A DNA stretch of 64,000 nt from Mycobacterium sp. IS-1264 (GTDB lineage Bacteria; Actinomycetota; Actinomycetes; Mycobacteriales; Mycobacteriaceae): the NCBI RefSeq assembly GCF_001954195.1, contig NZ_MBES01000012.1, positions 62,001-126,000 on the forward strand. The letters run 5' to 3'. This document shows positions 17,946 to 28,244 of the stretch, piece after piece (position 1 is the stretch's first letter; every line of letters starts with the position of its first letter). The position numbers were made by a program, and so were the translations under genes. Below the pieces are notes generated by a model, which was not told where the DNA came from, made no database searches, and saw only the letters and a list, made by a program, of their open reading frames with translations.

Positions 17946-17995
17946 CGCGCCACGGCATCGTTACTCTGGAGTCAGAGGGCTAGAGAGGGTTAGCG

Positions 17996-18637
17996 ATGGC
18001 AGGTGGGACCAAGCGGTTACCGCGTGCCGTCCGCGAACAGCAGATGCTCGACGCCGCCGTGCAGATGTTCTCGGTCAACGGCTACCACGAGACTTCAATG
18101 GACGCCATCGCCGCCGAGGCGGAGATCTCCAAGCCGATGCTGTACCTGTATTACGGCTCCAAGGAGGACTTGTTCGGCGCGTGCCTGGACCGCGAGCTGA
18201 GCCGGTTCATCGACGCGGTGCGCGCCGACATCGACTTCACGCAAAACCCAAGGGACATGCTGCGCAACACGATCGGGGCGTTCCTGCGCTACATCGACGC
18301 CAATCGGGCGTCGTGGATCGTGATGTACACCCAGGCCATCAGCTCGCAGGCGTTCGCGCATACCGTGCGCGAGGGACGCGAGCAGATCATCGAGCTGGTG
18401 GCCGGGCTGGTGCAGGCCGGCAGTCGCGCCCCACGACCGGACACCGACTACCAGATGATGGCGGTGGCGCTGGTGGGCGCGGGCGAAGCGATGGCCAACC
18501 GGCTGTCCACCGGCGACATCGACGTCGACGAGGCGGCCCAGCTGATGATCGACCTGTTCTGGCACGGCCTGCGCGGCGGGCCCGAGGGCCGCGAAGCCGC
18601 CGCCGAGGCGGGCGGCTCAAACGCCGCGGCCGGCTAG
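17996..18637 (+). CDS. TetR-family regulator (Rv0238-like)
   Basis: 213 residues. The HTH is in MLDAAVQMFSVNGYHETSMDAIAAEAEISKPMLYLYYGSKEDLFGACL. The C-terminal domain is of the common TetR_C helical type (SWIVMYTQAISSQAFAHTVREGREQIIELVAGLV). ATG at 17996 follows GAGAGGG. It lies downstream of lpqI and 16 bp upstream of the ClC gene, so it may be co-transcribed with one or both. Its ligand and targets are unknown. Confidence 0.85.
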   Translation: MAGGTKRLPRAVREQQMLDAAVQMFSVNGYHETSMDAIAAEAEISKPMLYLYYGSKEDLFGACLDRELSRFIDAVRADIDFTQNPRDMLRNTIGAFLRYIDANRASWIVMYTQAISSQAFAHTVREGREQIIELVAGLVQAGSRAPRPDTDYQMMAVALVGAGEAMANRLSTGDIDVDEAAQLMIDLFWHGLRGGPEGREAAAEAGGSNAAAG

Positions 18638-18652
18638 ACATACATTCGTGCG

Positions 18653-19903
18653 GTGGCCGAACCCCTGCGCCGCCGCAACCTCGAGTTCTTTTGCGCGGTG
18701 GTCATCGTCGGCCTGCTCGCCGGGTTCGCCGGACTGGCGACGACGGAGGTGTTGCGCTTCGTCGAGCACGTCACCTACCACTACAGCTTCGGCACGCTGC
18801 TGGCCGGCATCACGGGCAGCAGCCCCGTTCGCCGCGCGGTGGGGCCGATGGTCGGCGGCGTGCTGGCGGCCGTCGGCTGGTGGATCCTGCGGCGCCGAAG
18901 CGACGTGCCACCGCTGGCGGAAACCATTGCGGGCGGCGGCCGGATTCCGCGCCTGTCGTGGAGCGTCGATGCCATGCTGCAGGTGCTGCTGGTCGGCTCC
19001 GGGGCATCCCTCGGCCGGGAGGGAGCACCACGCCAATTTGCCGCTGCCCTAGGCGATTTGGGCACCGAGTGGCTGAGGCGGCTGTCGGCGCGCGACCGCG
19101 AGATCCTGCTGGCGTGCGCGGCCGGCGCGGGGCTGGGTGCGGTGTACGCCGTCCCGCTGGCCGGCGCGCTGTTCTCGGCGCGGATCATGCTCAACACCTG
19201 GCATCCGCGAGCGGTGGGCGCGGCGCTGCTGTCGTCCAGCCTCGCGGTCGCGATCGGCTCGGCCCTCACCGGCGACCAACCCGACCTCAAGTGGCCGGTC
19301 GGCGAGTCGACGTATCTCGTGACCGCGCACGGGCTGGCGTTGGCGCCGCTGGCCATGGTGGTTGGGCTGGCGTTCAACCGGCTCATGGCCGCCGCGCGCC
19401 CGGCCCGCCTGATGCGGACCTGGGTGCTGATCCCCGCCCTCGCCGTCGCGGGCCTGGCGACGGGCATCTGCTCGCACTGGTGGCCCGAGCTGCCCGGCAA
19501 CGGCCGCAGCATCCTGACGGTCAGCCTGGCCAGCGGGATGACGCTGTCGGCGGCCGCCGTCATCCTGGTCCTGAAGCCGCTGCTGACCGCGCTGTACCTG
19601 CGCGCCGGCGGCGCCGGCGGAATGCTCACTCCGTCGCTGGCGACCGGCGCGGCGGCGGGGGCGGTCCTGGTTCTGGCGGTCAATTGGCTGGCCGGGACGC
19701 ACCTGCATGTGCCGGCGGTGTCGCTGAGCGGCGCCGCGGGCGTGCTCGCGGTTACCCAGGGCTCACCGATCTGGGCCGCGATCTTCGTCTGGGAACTCGC
19801 GCGGCCCCCGCTCTGGCTGTTCCTCGTTTTCCTGCTGACCGCCTGCGGCGCGCACGGGCTGAAAGTGCTTGTGTTAGGCCGCGGTTCGACGCACCCGGGC
19901 TAG
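18653..19903 (+). CDS. ClC-family chloride channel/antiporter
   Basis: A 416-residue polytopic membrane protein. Three ClC filter regions can be seen: GSGASLGREGAPRQFAA (variant of GxGREGP), GAGLGAVYAVPLAGALFS (GxFxP-like with Tyr/Ala) and GGAGGMLTPSLATGAAAG (GxFxP-like). It should move chloride across the membrane. Starting with GTG at 18653. M. tuberculosis has no ClC gene at this position, so this is an insertion next to htdX. The 3' end overlaps the convergent htdX stop by 4 bp. Confidence 0.85.
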   Translation: MAEPLRRRNLEFFCAVVIVGLLAGFAGLATTEVLRFVEHVTYHYSFGTLLAGITGSSPVRRAVGPMVGGVLAAVGWWILRRRSDVPPLAETIAGGGRIPRLSWSVDAMLQVLLVGSGASLGREGAPRQFAAALGDLGTEWLRRLSARDREILLACAAGAGLGAVYAVPLAGALFSARIMLNTWHPRAVGAALLSSSLAVAIGSALTGDQPDLKWPVGESTYLVTAHGLALAPLAMVVGLAFNRLMAAARPARLMRTWVLIPALAVAGLATGICSHWWPELPGNGRSILTVSLASGMTLSAAAVILVLKPLLTALYLRAGGAGGMLTPSLATGAAAGAVLVLAVNWLAGTHLHVPAVSLSGAAGVLAVTQGSPIWAAIFVWELARPPLWLFLVFLLTACGAHGLKVLVLGRGSTHPG

Positions 19904-20745
19904 AGCGCGCGGACCGTCCCGGTCAGGTGCGGGTAGCCCTTGGCGATGTTGCGCAGCGAAAGATCCCAGCCGCCGTCGTCGCCCCTGTCGATGTAGAGTC
20001 CCGCGGTGGCGGGCAGCAGCACCGGCTTGCCGAACCGTACGGAGTACGTGACGGCCTCGGGAAGCATGCCTTCGATGTTGGCCAAGACCGCTGCGGCAGT
20101 GAACATCCCGTGCGCGATGACCGTCCGAAATCCGAACAGCTTGGCCGCGATCGGATTGGTGTGAATCGGATTGTGATCCCCGCCGACGACGGCATAGCGC
20201 CGGATCTGGCCCGGGGTAATCCGCAGCACCGTGCTCGGCGGGGGCAGCTTGGGCTGCTTCTGCGGCGGCGGCTTGGGCTCGTCGGACAGGCTGGTGCGCT
20301 GCTGGTGCAGGAAGGTCGTCACCTGATGCCACGCGGTCTCGTTGCCGACGCTGACGTCGGTCACCAGGTCGACCAGCAAGCCCTTGCGGTGCTCGCGGAG
20401 GTTCTCGGCGTGCACGCGCACGCCCACCGTATCGGTGACCGCGATCGGCCGGTACTGCGTGATCTGGTTCTCGGTGTGCACCGATCCCATTGCGGCGAAA
20501 GGGAAGTCGAACCCGGTCACCAGCGACATCATGGCGGGAAAGGTCAGCGCGAACGGATAGGTCAGCGACACGTTGTTGCCGTAGCGCAGGCCGGCGAGCG
20601 ACGCATACTCGGCCACGTTGGTCTGGTCGATCGCCAGTTCCTCGACGGTCACCGTCCGGCTGGGCAACTGGTCGGAGCGGGGCACCAACGGTAGCGCCCC
20701 GGCCGCGGCGCGCAGCAGGTTCTTCAGGCCGCTTGGCTGATTCAT
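19900..20745 (-). CDS. htdX: 3-hydroxyacyl-thioester dehydratase HtdX
   Basis: A 281-residue double-hotdog MaoC-type hydratase. The catalytic hydratase-2 motif is YAVVGGDHNPIHTNPIAAKLFG (about 182-203), containing the Asp and His that add or remove water at the 3-hydroxyacyl/enoyl step. It is the second gene of an operon with fabG4, 16 bp downstream of it, and together they can supply ketoreductase and dehydratase steps of fatty-acid synthesis or elongation. It corresponds to Rv0241c. Confidence 0.92.
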   Translation of the reverse strand: MNQPSGLKNLLRAAAGALPLVPRSDQLPSRTVTVEELAIDQTNVAEYASLAGLRYGNNVSLTYPFALTFPAMMSLVTGFDFPFAAMGSVHTENQITQYRPIAVTDTVGVRVHAENLREHRKGLLVDLVTDVSVGNETAWHQVTTFLHQQRTSLSDEPKPPPQKQPKLPPPSTVLRITPGQIRRYAVVGGDHNPIHTNPIAAKLFGFRTVIAHGMFTAAAVLANIEGMLPEAVTYSVRFGKPVLLPATAGLYIDRGDDGGWDLSLRNIAKGYPHLTGTVRAL

Positions 20746-20761
20746 CGCGTTCCCCTCGAAC

Positions 20762-22126
20762 CTATGCGCCCAGCATCGCCTGGCCGCAGACCCGAATCAC
20801 GTTGCCGGTCACCGCGTTTGACGCCGGGCTGGCGAAGTAGGCGATGGTCTCGGCGACGTCGACGGGCTGGCCGCCCTGCAGCAGCGAGTTCATCCGGCGG
20901 CCCACCTCGCGGGTGGCCAGCGGGATGGCGGCCGTCATCTGGGTTTCGATGAATCCGGGTGCGACGGCGTTGATCGTGATGCCCTTGTCGTAGAGTCCCG
21001 GAGCCAGCGCCTGGGTGAGCCCGATCATGCCAGCCTTCGTGGTGGCATAGTTCGTCTGCCCGCGGTTCCCCGCGATGCCGGCCATCGACGACAGGCCGAT
21101 CACCCGCCCGCCTTCGCCGATGCTGCCGTTGCCGATCAGCCCTTCGGTAAGCCGTTGCGGGGCAAGAAGATTGACGGCCAGGACGGCGTCCCAGCGGGCA
21201 TCGTCCATGTTGGCCAACAGCTTGTCGCGGGTGATCCCGGCGTTGTTGACCAAGATGTCGGCGTGCCCGGCGTAGTGGTCGCGCAGGTGCTCGGTGATCT
21301 TGTCGACCGCGTCGTCGGCGGTGACATCGAGCCACAGCGCGGTGCCCCCGACCCGGCTGGCGGTTTCGGCGAGGGCCTCCGCGGCGGACTCCACGTCGAT
21401 CGCGACCACACGGGCGCCGTCGCGGGCGAACACCTCGGCAATGCAGGCGCCGATGCCCCGCGCCGCGCCGGTCACGATGGCGACCTTGCCGTCCAGCGGC
21501 CGGTCCCAGTCGGCAGGTGGGGTGGAGTCGGCCGCGCCGACGTAGAAGACCTGCCCGTCGACGTAGGCCGACTTGGCCGACAGCAGGAACCGCAGCGTGG
21601 ATTCCAGGCCCGTCGCGGCCGGCTTCGCGTCCGGCGATAGGTACACCAGCGCGACCGTCGTTCCGTTGCGGACCTCCTTGCTCAGCGAGCGGGTGAAGCC
21701 CTCCAGGGCGCGCTGCGCGATCCGCTCGTCGGTGCTTGCCGCCAGGTCGGGTGTGGTGCCGACAACCACGACGCGCGCGCAGTGACCCAGGTTGCGCAGC
21801 AGAGGGGTGAAGAAGTCGTGCAGCGCCTTGAGTCCGGCCGGCGTAGTGATTCCGGTGGCGTCGAAAACCAGCCCGCCGAACTGGTCGGCCCAGCGGCCGC
21901 CCAGGTTGTTGCCAACCAGGTCGTAGTCGCGTTCCAGCGCCGCCCGCAGCGGCTCGACCACTCTGCCCGCACCCCCGATCAGCAGGGATCCGGTCAGCGG
22001 CGGATCACCGGCGGCGTACCGGCGCAGGGGCTCGGGTTGCGGCACGCCGAGTTGCTTCGCCACAAACGATCCGGGTCCGGAATTGACGATCTGCGAGAAC
22101 AGATCGGACGAACGATTGGGAGCCAC
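20762..22126 (-). CDS. fabG4: 3-oxoacyl-ACP/CoA reductase FabG4
   Basis: With the GTG start at 22126 the protein is 454 residues, the length of M. tuberculosis FabG4 (Rv0242c). The N-terminal 200 residues are the flavodoxin-like accessory domain of high-molecular-weight FabG. The C-terminal half is a classical short-chain dehydrogenase with [12 protein letters not shown], catalytic Ser in LSSMAG and YATTK. It reduces 3-ketoacyl thioesters, preferring NADH in the studied homologue. The open frame extends 72 codons upstream across the promoter and the TTAC-N6-GTAA element, so that extension is rejected. Divergent from fadA2. Confidence 0.93.
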   Translation of the reverse strand: MAPNRSSDLFSQIVNSGPGSFVAKQLGVPQPEPLRRYAAGDPPLTGSLLIGGAGRVVEPLRAALERDYDLVGNNLGGRWADQFGGLVFDATGITTPAGLKALHDFFTPLLRNLGHCARVVVVGTTPDLAASTDERIAQRALEGFTRSLSKEVRNGTTVALVYLSPDAKPAATGLESTLRFLLSAKSAYVDGQVFYVGAADSTPPADWDRPLDGKVAIVTGAARGIGACIAEVFARDGARVVAIDVESAAEALAETASRVGGTALWLDVTADDAVDKITEHLRDHYAGHADILVNNAGITRDKLLANMDDARWDAVLAVNLLAPQRLTEGLIGNGSIGEGGRVIGLSSMAGIAGNRGQTNYATTKAGMIGLTQALAPGLYDKGITINAVAPGFIETQMTAAIPLATREVGRRMNSLLQGGQPVDVAETIAYFASPASNAVTGNVIRVCGQAMLGA

Positions 22127-22192
22127 TGAGCTGCCTTCCGCTTTCTTTTTAGGTCGACCAGTGCCGTCTAGGCCAACGGTATCGAGGACGAA

Positions 22193-22208
22193 CTTACTGC
22201 AGAGTAAG
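22193..22208. promoter_or_regulatory. Candidate operator TTAC-N6-GTAA between fabG4 and fadA2
   Basis: CTTACTGCAGAGTAAG has arms CTTAC/GTAAG around six bases. It sits 66 bp from each of the divergent start codons (GTG 22126 and GTG 22275), a symmetric placement. The same arrangement, GTTAC-N6-GTAAC, occurs upstream of fadE5 at 25804-25819. Confidence 0.5.
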
Positions 22209-22274
22209 GAGGGTAAGAACAGTGGGTAGGATGGCCCTAAATGGCCGACCCCAAACTGATAACCGGAGATAAAC

Positions 22275-23591
22275 GTGGCCTCTGCAAGCTCTGAATCCAA
22301 CCCCGCCAGGCGGAAAGTCGCCGTGCTTGGCGGCAATCGCATCCCGTTCGCGCGATCGGACGGCGCCTACGCCGAGGCGTCCAACCAGGACATGTTCACC
22401 GCCGCCCTGGGCGGGCTGGTGGACCGGTTCGGGCTGGGCGGCCAGCGGCTGGGCGTGGTGGTCGGCGGCGCGGTGCTCAAGCACAGCCGCGACTTCAACC
22501 TGACCCGCGAATGCGTGCTTGGTTCGGAGCTGTCGTCGTACACCCCCGCGTTCGATGTGCAGCAGGCTTGCGGTACCGGCCTGCAGGCGGCGATCGCCGC
22601 CGCCGACGGCATCGCGGCGGGCCGATACGACGTCGCCGCCGCCGGCGGCGTGGACACCACCTCCGACCCGCCGATCGGCCTGGGCGACAACCTCCGTCGC
22701 ACTCTGCTGAAGTTGCGCCGGTCCAAGTCCAACGTCCAGCGGCTGAAGCTGGTGGGCACGCTGCCGGCCACCCTCGGCATCGAAATCCCCGCCAACAGCG
22801 AGCCGCGCACCGGGCTGTCGATGGGCGAGCACGCCGCCATCACCGCCAAGCAAATGGGGATCAAGCGCGTCGACCAGGACGAGCTCGCGGTCGCCAGCCA
22901 TCGCAAAATGGCCGACGCCTACGACCGCGGTTTCTTCGACGACCTCGTCACACCGTTCCTGGGGCTGTACCGCGACGACAACCTGCGGCCCGAGGCCAAC
23001 GTGGAGAAGCTGGCCACGCTGCGGCCGGTTTTCGGCGTCAAGGCCGGAGACGCGACGATGACGGCGGGCAATTCGACCCCGCTGACCGACGGCGCCTCGG
23101 TGGCCCTGCTGGCCAGCGAACAGTGGGCCGAGGAACATTCGCTGGCCCCGCTGGCCTACCTGGTGGACGCCGAGACCGCCGCCGTCGACTATGTCAACGG
23201 GCGCGACGGCCTGCTGATGGCACCGACGTACGCGGTGCCGCGGCTGCTGGCGAGAAACGGTCTCAGCCTGCAGGACTTCGACTTCTACGAAATCCATGAG
23301 GCGTTCGCCTCGGTGGTGCTGACGCATCTGGCCGCGTGGGAGTCCGAGGAGTACTGCAAGGAGCGGCTGGGCCTGGACGCCGCGCTGGGGTCAATCGATC
23401 GCTCGAAGCTCAATGTCAACGGCTCGTCGCTGGCCGCGGGACACCCGTTCGCGGCGACCGGGGGGCGGATTCTCGCCCAGGCGGCCAAGCAGCTCGCCGA
23501 GAAGAAGGCGGACGGCGGCGGGCCGGCGCGGGCGCTGATTTCGATCTGTGCGGCCGGCGGACAGGGCGTGGCCGCGATTCTGGAGGCCTGA
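22275..23591 (+). CDS. fadA2: Acetyl-CoA acyltransferase (thiolase) FadA2
   Basis: A 438-residue thiolase. The nucleophilic Cys is in [11 protein letters not shown] (near residue 99), the His general base in [14 protein letters not shown], the [10 protein letters not shown] loop near 390 and the second Cys in [10 protein letters not shown] near the C-terminus. It cleaves 3-ketoacyl-CoA in beta-oxidation. The GTG at 22275 follows CCGGAG. Divergent from fabG4-htdX, with which it shares a control region. It corresponds to Rv0243. Confidence 0.93.
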   Translation: MASASSESNPARRKVAVLGGNRIPFARSDGAYAEASNQDMFTAALGGLVDRFGLGGQRLGVVVGGAVLKHSRDFNLTRECVLGSELSSYTPAFDVQQACGTGLQAAIAAADGIAAGRYDVAAAGGVDTTSDPPIGLGDNLRRTLLKLRRSKSNVQRLKLVGTLPATLGIEIPANSEPRTGLSMGEHAAITAKQMGIKRVDQDELAVASHRKMADAYDRGFFDDLVTPFLGLYRDDNLRPEANVEKLATLRPVFGVKAGDATMTAGNSTPLTDGASVALLASEQWAEEHSLAPLAYLVDAETAAVDYVNGRDGLLMAPTYAVPRLLARNGLSLQDFDFYEIHEAFASVVLTHLAAWESEEYCKERLGLDAALGSIDRSKLNVNGSSLAAGHPFAATGGRILAQAAKQLAEKKADGGGPARALISICAAGGQGVAAILEA

Positions 23592-23654
23592 CCGCGCTAA
23601 ACCGGCGCCCCGGCCCCAGCGCGCCTGCCAGGGCAAATGATTTTCGTCACAGTC

Positions 23655-23680
23655 GGTTAGTAACGCAATCGCCTGGGTAT
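23655..23680 (+). promoter_or_regulatory. SigF-type promoter of the F6 small RNA
   Basis: GGTTA at 23655-23659, 15 bases, then GGGTAT at 23675-23680. This matches the mycobacterial SigF consensus GTTT-N15-17-GGGTAT. It points away from the fadA2 stop and toward the strong terminator at 23792, with no open reading frame between. Confidence 0.75.
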
Positions 23681-23686
23681 CCGATG

Positions 23687-23831
23687 TGCCGGATAACCCC
23701 GTGTTGTGGTCTGACCCCCCGACCCCGACGGCAACACGGGGTATCCCATAGGCGACCGCCGGTCAGAGACGTACGACGGGCGTACGAGAAGGGCCGCCGC
23801 TGGAGTGAGGGGATCCAGCGGCGGCCTTTTT
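23687..23831 (+). ncRNA. Small RNA F6 homolog (fadA2-fadE5 intergenic)
   Basis: M. tuberculosis encodes the SigF-dependent sRNA F6 (also Mcr14 or SfdS) in exactly this gap. Here a SigF-type promoter and an intrinsic terminator bracket about 145 nt. Internal structure is evident: CCCCGTGTTG (23697-23706) pairs perfectly with CAACACGGGG (23732-23741) over a C-rich loop, CGTACG occurs twice near 23770-23786, and the 3' end is the terminator stem. The 5' end is placed about 7 nt after the -10 and is an estimate; a processed shorter form is likely, as described for F6. Confidence 0.75.
23792..23831 (+). terminator. Intrinsic terminator of F6
   Basis: A perfect 13-bp stem (GGCCGCCGCTGGA with TCCAGCGGCGGCC), 9-nt loop and TTTTT. 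It is the strongest plus-strand terminator in the window and also serves read-through from fadA2. Confidence 0.9.
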
Positions 23832-23864
23832 CGTGCGCCCGGGCGACCCCGGACACCCGCAAAC

Positions 23865-23904
23865 ACAGGGTCCCCCGCTTCGCTGTGCAAACGGGGGACC
23901 CTGT
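23865..23904 (-). terminator. Hairpin terminator of fadE5
   Basis: A perfect 13-bp stem (ACAGGGTCCCCCG with CGGGGGACCCTGT) with a 14-nt loop, starting 10 bp past the fadE5 stop. Read on the minus strand it is followed by GTTTG, a weak U-tract. Confidence 0.75.
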
Positions 23905-23914
23905 TGGAAGCGAC

Positions 23915-25750
23915 CTAGAAGGCGGCCTCGTCGAGCTCCATGATGTCGTTGTCCAGCGTCTCGATCACCTCGCGGGTGCTGGCCAACAGCGGTAGGAAGT
24001 TCTTCGCGAAGAACGCGGCCACCGCGATCTTGCCCTCGTAGAAGGACCGGTCCGCACCGCTGGCGCCGGCGTCGAGCGCGGCCAGGGCCACCGCGGCGTG
24101 CCGCTGCAGCAACCAGCCGATGATCAGGTCACCGACGCTCATCAGGAACCGCACCGAGCCCAGGCCCACCTTGTAGAGGCTGGTGACGTCCTCCTGCGCG
24201 GCCATCAGGTAGCCGGTGAGGCTGGCCGCCATCGCCTGGACGTCGGCCAGGGCCTTGCCCAGTAGCTCGCGCTCGGTCTTCAGGCGCCCGTTGCCGGACT
24301 CGCTGTCGACGAACTTCTGGATCTCGGCCGACACGTGGGCCAGCGCCACACCCTTGTCGCGGACGATCTTGCGGAAGAAGAAGTCCTGCGCCTGGATGGC
24401 GGTGGTGCCCTCGTAGAGGGAGTCGATCTTGGCGTCGCGGATGTACTGCTCGATCGGGTAGTCCTGCAGGAAGCCGGACCCACCGAACGTCTGCAGGCTC
24501 TCGGTCAGCTTCGCGTAGGCCTGCTCGGAGCCCACACCCTTGACCACCGGCAGCATCAGATCGTTGATCTTGACGGCCAACTCGGCGTCCACGCCGTGCA
24601 GAGCCTCGGCGACCGCCGCGTCCTGGAACGTCGCGGTGTAGAGGTACAGCGCACGCAGACCCTCGGCGTAAGCCTTCTGGGTCATCAGCGAGCGGCGCAC
24701 GTCGGGGTGATGCGTGATGGTCACGCGCGGCGCGGTCTTGTCGGTCATCTGGGTCAGATCGGCGCCCTGCACGCGCGATTTGGCGTACTCCAGCGCGTTG
24801 AGGTAACCGGTCGACAGGGTGGCGATCGCCTTGGTGCCGACCATCATCCGGGCCTGCTCGATGACCTCGAACATCTGCGCGATGCCGTTGTGCACCTCGC
24901 CGACCAGCCAGCCCTTGGCGGGCACGTCGTGCTGGCCCAGCGACAGTTCACAGGTCGCGGAAACCTTCAGACCCATCTTGTGCTCGACGTTGGTGACGAA
25001 GACGCCGTTACGCTCGCCGATCTCACCGGTCTCGAAGTCGAACAGGAACTTGGGCACGAAGAACAGCGACAGGCCCTTGGTGCCGGGGCCGGCGCCCTCG
25101 GGGCGGGCCAGCACCAGGTGGAAGATGTTCTCGAACAGGTCGCCGGAGTCACCTGAGGTGATGAAGCGCTTGACGCCCTCGATGTGCCAGGAGCCGTCGT
25201 CCTGCTGGATGGCCTTGGTCCGTCCAGCGCCCACGTCCGAGCCGGCGTCCGGCTCGGTGAGCACCATGGTCGATCCCCAGCCACGCTCGGCGGCGATCAC
25301 GGCCCACTTCTTCTGCTCCTCGGTGCCGAGGTGGTAGAGGATCTGCGCGAAACCCGCGCCGCCGGCGTACATCCAGACCGCCGGGTTGGCGCCCAACAGG
25401 TGCTCGTGCAGCGCCCACAGCAGCGGCTTAGGCAGCGGGGTGCCGCCGAGGGCCTCGTCGAGGCCGACCTTGTCCCAACCGGCTTCCAGAACGGCATGGA
25501 CCGACTTCTTGAAGGATTCCGGCAGCGTCACGGAGTGCGTCGCGGGGTCGAAAACGGGCGGGTTGCGGTCGCCCTCGACGAAGGATTCCGCGATGGGCCC
25601 CTCGGCCAGCCGGCTGATCTCGTTGAGCATTTCCTGGGCGGTTTCGGCGTCGATGTCGCCGTACTCGCCTTGGCCTAATGCCTGGTCAACGCCCAACACT
25701 TCGAACAGGTTGAATACCTGGTCACGGACGTTGCTCTTGTAGTGGCTCAC
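23915..25750 (-). CDS. fadE5: Acyl-CoA dehydrogenase FadE5
   Basis: A 611-residue long-type acyl-CoA dehydrogenase. The FAD/substrate beta-domain shows [20 protein letters not shown] and [10 protein letters not shown]; the C-terminal dehydrogenase domain has [39 protein letters not shown] with the catalytic Glu in YEGTT. Homologs accept a broad range of acyl-CoA chain lengths. The GTG at 25750 follows GAGGAGGAG. A TTAC-N6-GTAA element lies 54 bp upstream, and a hairpin terminator follows. It corresponds to Rv0244c. Confidence 0.94.
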   Translation of the reverse strand: MSHYKSNVRDQVFNLFEVLGVDQALGQGEYGDIDAETAQEMLNEISRLAEGPIAESFVEGDRNPPVFDPATHSVTLPESFKKSVHAVLEAGWDKVGLDEALGGTPLPKPLLWALHEHLLGANPAVWMYAGGAGFAQILYHLGTEEQKKWAVIAAERGWGSTMVLTEPDAGSDVGAGRTKAIQQDDGSWHIEGVKRFITSGDSGDLFENIFHLVLARPEGAGPGTKGLSLFFVPKFLFDFETGEIGERNGVFVTNVEHKMGLKVSATCELSLGQHDVPAKGWLVGEVHNGIAQMFEVIEQARMMVGTKAIATLSTGYLNALEYAKSRVQGADLTQMTDKTAPRVTITHHPDVRRSLMTQKAYAEGLRALYLYTATFQDAAVAEALHGVDAELAVKINDLMLPVVKGVGSEQAYAKLTESLQTFGGSGFLQDYPIEQYIRDAKIDSLYEGTTAIQAQDFFFRKIVRDKGVALAHVSAEIQKFVDSESGNGRLKTERELLGKALADVQAMAASLTGYLMAAQEDVTSLYKVGLGSVRFLMSVGDLIIGWLLQRHAAVALAALDAGASGADRSFYEGKIAVAAFFAKNFLPLLASTREVIETLDNDIMELDEAAF

Positions 25751-25803
25751 TACTCTCCTCCTCGTTGAGAATTGCCACGTTGTGGTTGGGTACTTGGGCT
25801 TAA

Positions 25804-25819
25804 GTTACCCACCAGTAAC
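25804..25819. promoter_or_regulatory. Candidate operator TTAC-N6-GTAA upstream of fadE5
   Basis: GTTACCCACCAGTAAC has perfect 5-bp arms around six bases, in the fadE5 promoter region. It shares the TTAC-N6-GTAA core with 22193-22208, so a single fatty-acid regulator could bind both. Confidence 0.5.
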
Positions 25820-25943
25820 ACAGCCAAACTATAGCGGTCGGGCGGCCCTATGCAAGCGAGTGTGAGCTAGATTTCACCATCTAATTAACCAACTGGTTGG
25901 GCAGCGTTGCGGTGCCCCTTCTACCTGCGGTTATGGTGGACGG

Positions 25944-26963
25944 ATGACTGGTGTGGGGCGCGCCACGGCGGTGCCCGTGGTGGACCTGCGACACACTTCC
26001 GGCCAACTTCGCAGCAGCCTGCGCGAGGCCGCCCACGAGGTGGGGTTCTTCTATCTGCTCGGCCACGGTGTGCCGCAGGCGTTGGCACGCCGCGTGCTCG
26101 ACGCCGCCCGCAAGCTGTTCGCGCTGCCGCAGGTCGACAAAGACGCCGTGGCGATGGTCCACAGCCCGCATTTCCGCGGCTACACCCGGCTGGGCGGCGA
26201 GCTGACCCGCGGCGAGGTGGACTGGCGCGAGCAGATCGACATCGGGCCTGAACGCCCGTCGATCGGGGGACCGGAGAAGCCGGACTACCTATGGTTGCAG
26301 GGCCCGAACCAGTGGCCCGCCGGGCTGCCCGAGTTGCCCGGAATCGTCGACGAGTGGGACGCCGCACTCTCCTCGGTCGCGCGCACGCTGCTCCGGCACT
26401 GGGCCGCCTCGCTGGGCAGCCCGCCGGATGCGTTCGAGGCGGCCTTCGCCGAAACACCGGCCACGCTGATCAAGATCATCCGCTACCCGGCCCGCGCGTC
26501 CAGCCCGCAGGGCGTGGGCGCGCACCGAGACGCCGGGGTGCTGACGCTGCTGCTGGCCGAGCCGGGCAGCGCGGGCTTGCAGGTGCGGCGCGCCCGGGGA
26601 CGCGACGACGGCTGGATCGACGTGCCACCACTCGAGGGTGCGTTCATCGTCAACATCGGCGAGCTGCTCGAGGTCGCCACCGGGGGCTACCTGCGCGCCA
26701 CCGAGCACCGGGTCAGTCTGCGCGGGGCGGCGGCCGAGCGGATCTCGGTGCCGTTCTTCTTCAATCCGCGACTCGACGCGCAGATACCGGTGCTGTCGCT
26801 ACCCGCCGACCTCGCGGCGCGCACCGACGCGCGCTGGTCCCCAAGCGCGGACCCGTCGGATCCGATCTTCGCTGTTTACGGCCGCAACGCGTGGAAGAGC
26901 AGACTGCGGGCGCACCCGGATGTGGCTGACGCGCACGGATACTCGTCCAGTAGGGTCGGATAG
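25944..26963 (+). CDS. 2-oxoglutarate/Fe(II) oxygenase, isopenicillin N synthase-like
   Basis: A 339-residue protein with the DIOX_N domain (VPVVDLRHTSGQLRSSLREAAHEVGFFYLLGHGV) and the 2OG-Fe(II) core: His-x-Asp in GVGAHRDAGVLTLLL (near 193), distal His in ATEHRVSL (near 253) and R-x-S in AERISVPFF, the 2-oxoglutarate anchor. The substrate is unknown; such bacterial proteins hydroxylate or oxidise small molecules. ATG at 25944. AACCA-AC-TGGTT at 25887-25898 is a possible operator. It lies between fadE5 and the Rv0245-like gene, where M. tuberculosis has no such gene as far as I recall. Confidence 0.85.
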   Translation: MTGVGRATAVPVVDLRHTSGQLRSSLREAAHEVGFFYLLGHGVPQALARRVLDAARKLFALPQVDKDAVAMVHSPHFRGYTRLGGELTRGEVDWREQIDIGPERPSIGGPEKPDYLWLQGPNQWPAGLPELPGIVDEWDAALSSVARTLLRHWAASLGSPPDAFEAAFAETPATLIKIIRYPARASSPQGVGAHRDAGVLTLLLAEPGSAGLQVRRARGRDDGWIDVPPLEGAFIVNIGELLEVATGGYLRATEHRVSLRGAAAERISVPFFFNPRLDAQIPVLSLPADLAARTDARWSPSADPSDPIFAVYGRNAWKSRLRAHPDVADAHGYSSSRVG

Positions 26964-27491
<528 letters not shown>

Positions 27492-27497
27492 AACCGC

Positions 27498-28244
27498 TCA
27501 GCGGCGAAACAGCTTGTTGCCCAACCACACCACGGGGTCGTACTTGCGGTCGGCGACGCGTTCCTTCATCGGGATCAGCGCGTTGTCGGTGATCTTGATG
27601 TTCTCCGGGCAGACCTCGGTGCAGCACTTGGTGATGTTGCAGTAGCCCAAACCGTGCTCCTGCTGGGCGTCGTTGCGCCGGTCCCGGGTGTCCAGCGGAT
27701 GCATCTCCAGCTCGGCAATGCGCATCAGGAAGCGCGGCCCGGCGAACGCCTTCTTGTTTTCTTCGTGGTCGCGGACCACGTGGCAGACGTTCTGGCACAG
27801 AAAGCATTCGATGCACTTGCGGAATTCCTGCGAGCGCTGCACGTCGACTTGCGCCATGCGGTACTCGCCGGGCTGCAGTTCCTTGGGTGGCGTGAAAGAC
27901 GGGATCTCGCGCGCCTTTTCGTAGTTGAACGAGACATCGGTGACCAGATCGCGAATCACCGGAAAGGTCCGCAGCGGTGTGACGGTCACGATCTCGTCCT
28001 CGGCGAACGTGGACATCCGGGTCATGCACATCAGCCGCGGCATGCCGTTGATCTCCGCCGAGCAGGAACCGCACTTGCCCGCCTTGCAATTCCACCGCAC
28101 CGCGAGGTCGGGGGTCTGCGTCTGCTGCAGGCGATGGATGATGTCGAGCACCACCTCGCCCTCGTTGACCTCGACAGTGAAGTCCTGCAGGTCGCCGCCG
28201 GCCTCGTCGCCGCGCCACACCCGCATGGTCGCGTTGTAGGTCAT
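27498..28244 (-). CDS. sdhB: Succinate dehydrogenase 1 iron-sulfur subunit
   Basis: A 248-residue electron-transfer subunit. The [2Fe-2S] ligands are in WNCKAGKCGSCSAEINGMPRLMC; the [4Fe-4S] and [3Fe-4S] ligands are in CIECFLCQNVCHVV and CCTEVCPENIKI. It passes electrons from the flavoprotein to the membrane anchor. ATG at 28244 overlaps the flavoprotein stop as ATGA; a longer upstream frame lies inside that gene and is rejected. Length equals Rv0247c. Confidence 0.95.
   Translation of the reverse strand: MTYNATMRVWRGDEAGGDLQDFTVEVNEGEVVLDIIHRLQQTQTPDLAVRWNCKAGKCGSCSAEINGMPRLMCMTRMSTFAEDEIVTVTPLRTFPVIRDLVTDVSFNYEKAREIPSFTPPKELQPGEYRMAQVDVQRSQEFRKCIECFLCQNVCHVVRDHEENKKAFAGPRFLMRIAELEMHPLDTRDRRNDAQQEHGLGYCNITKCCTEVCPENIKITDNALIPMKERVADRKYDPVVWLGNKLFRR

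Noticed and set aside
18181..20694. An 837-codon plus-strand frame across the TetR, ClC and htdX genes
   Set aside because: Composition is low-complexity and it overlaps three recognisable genes.
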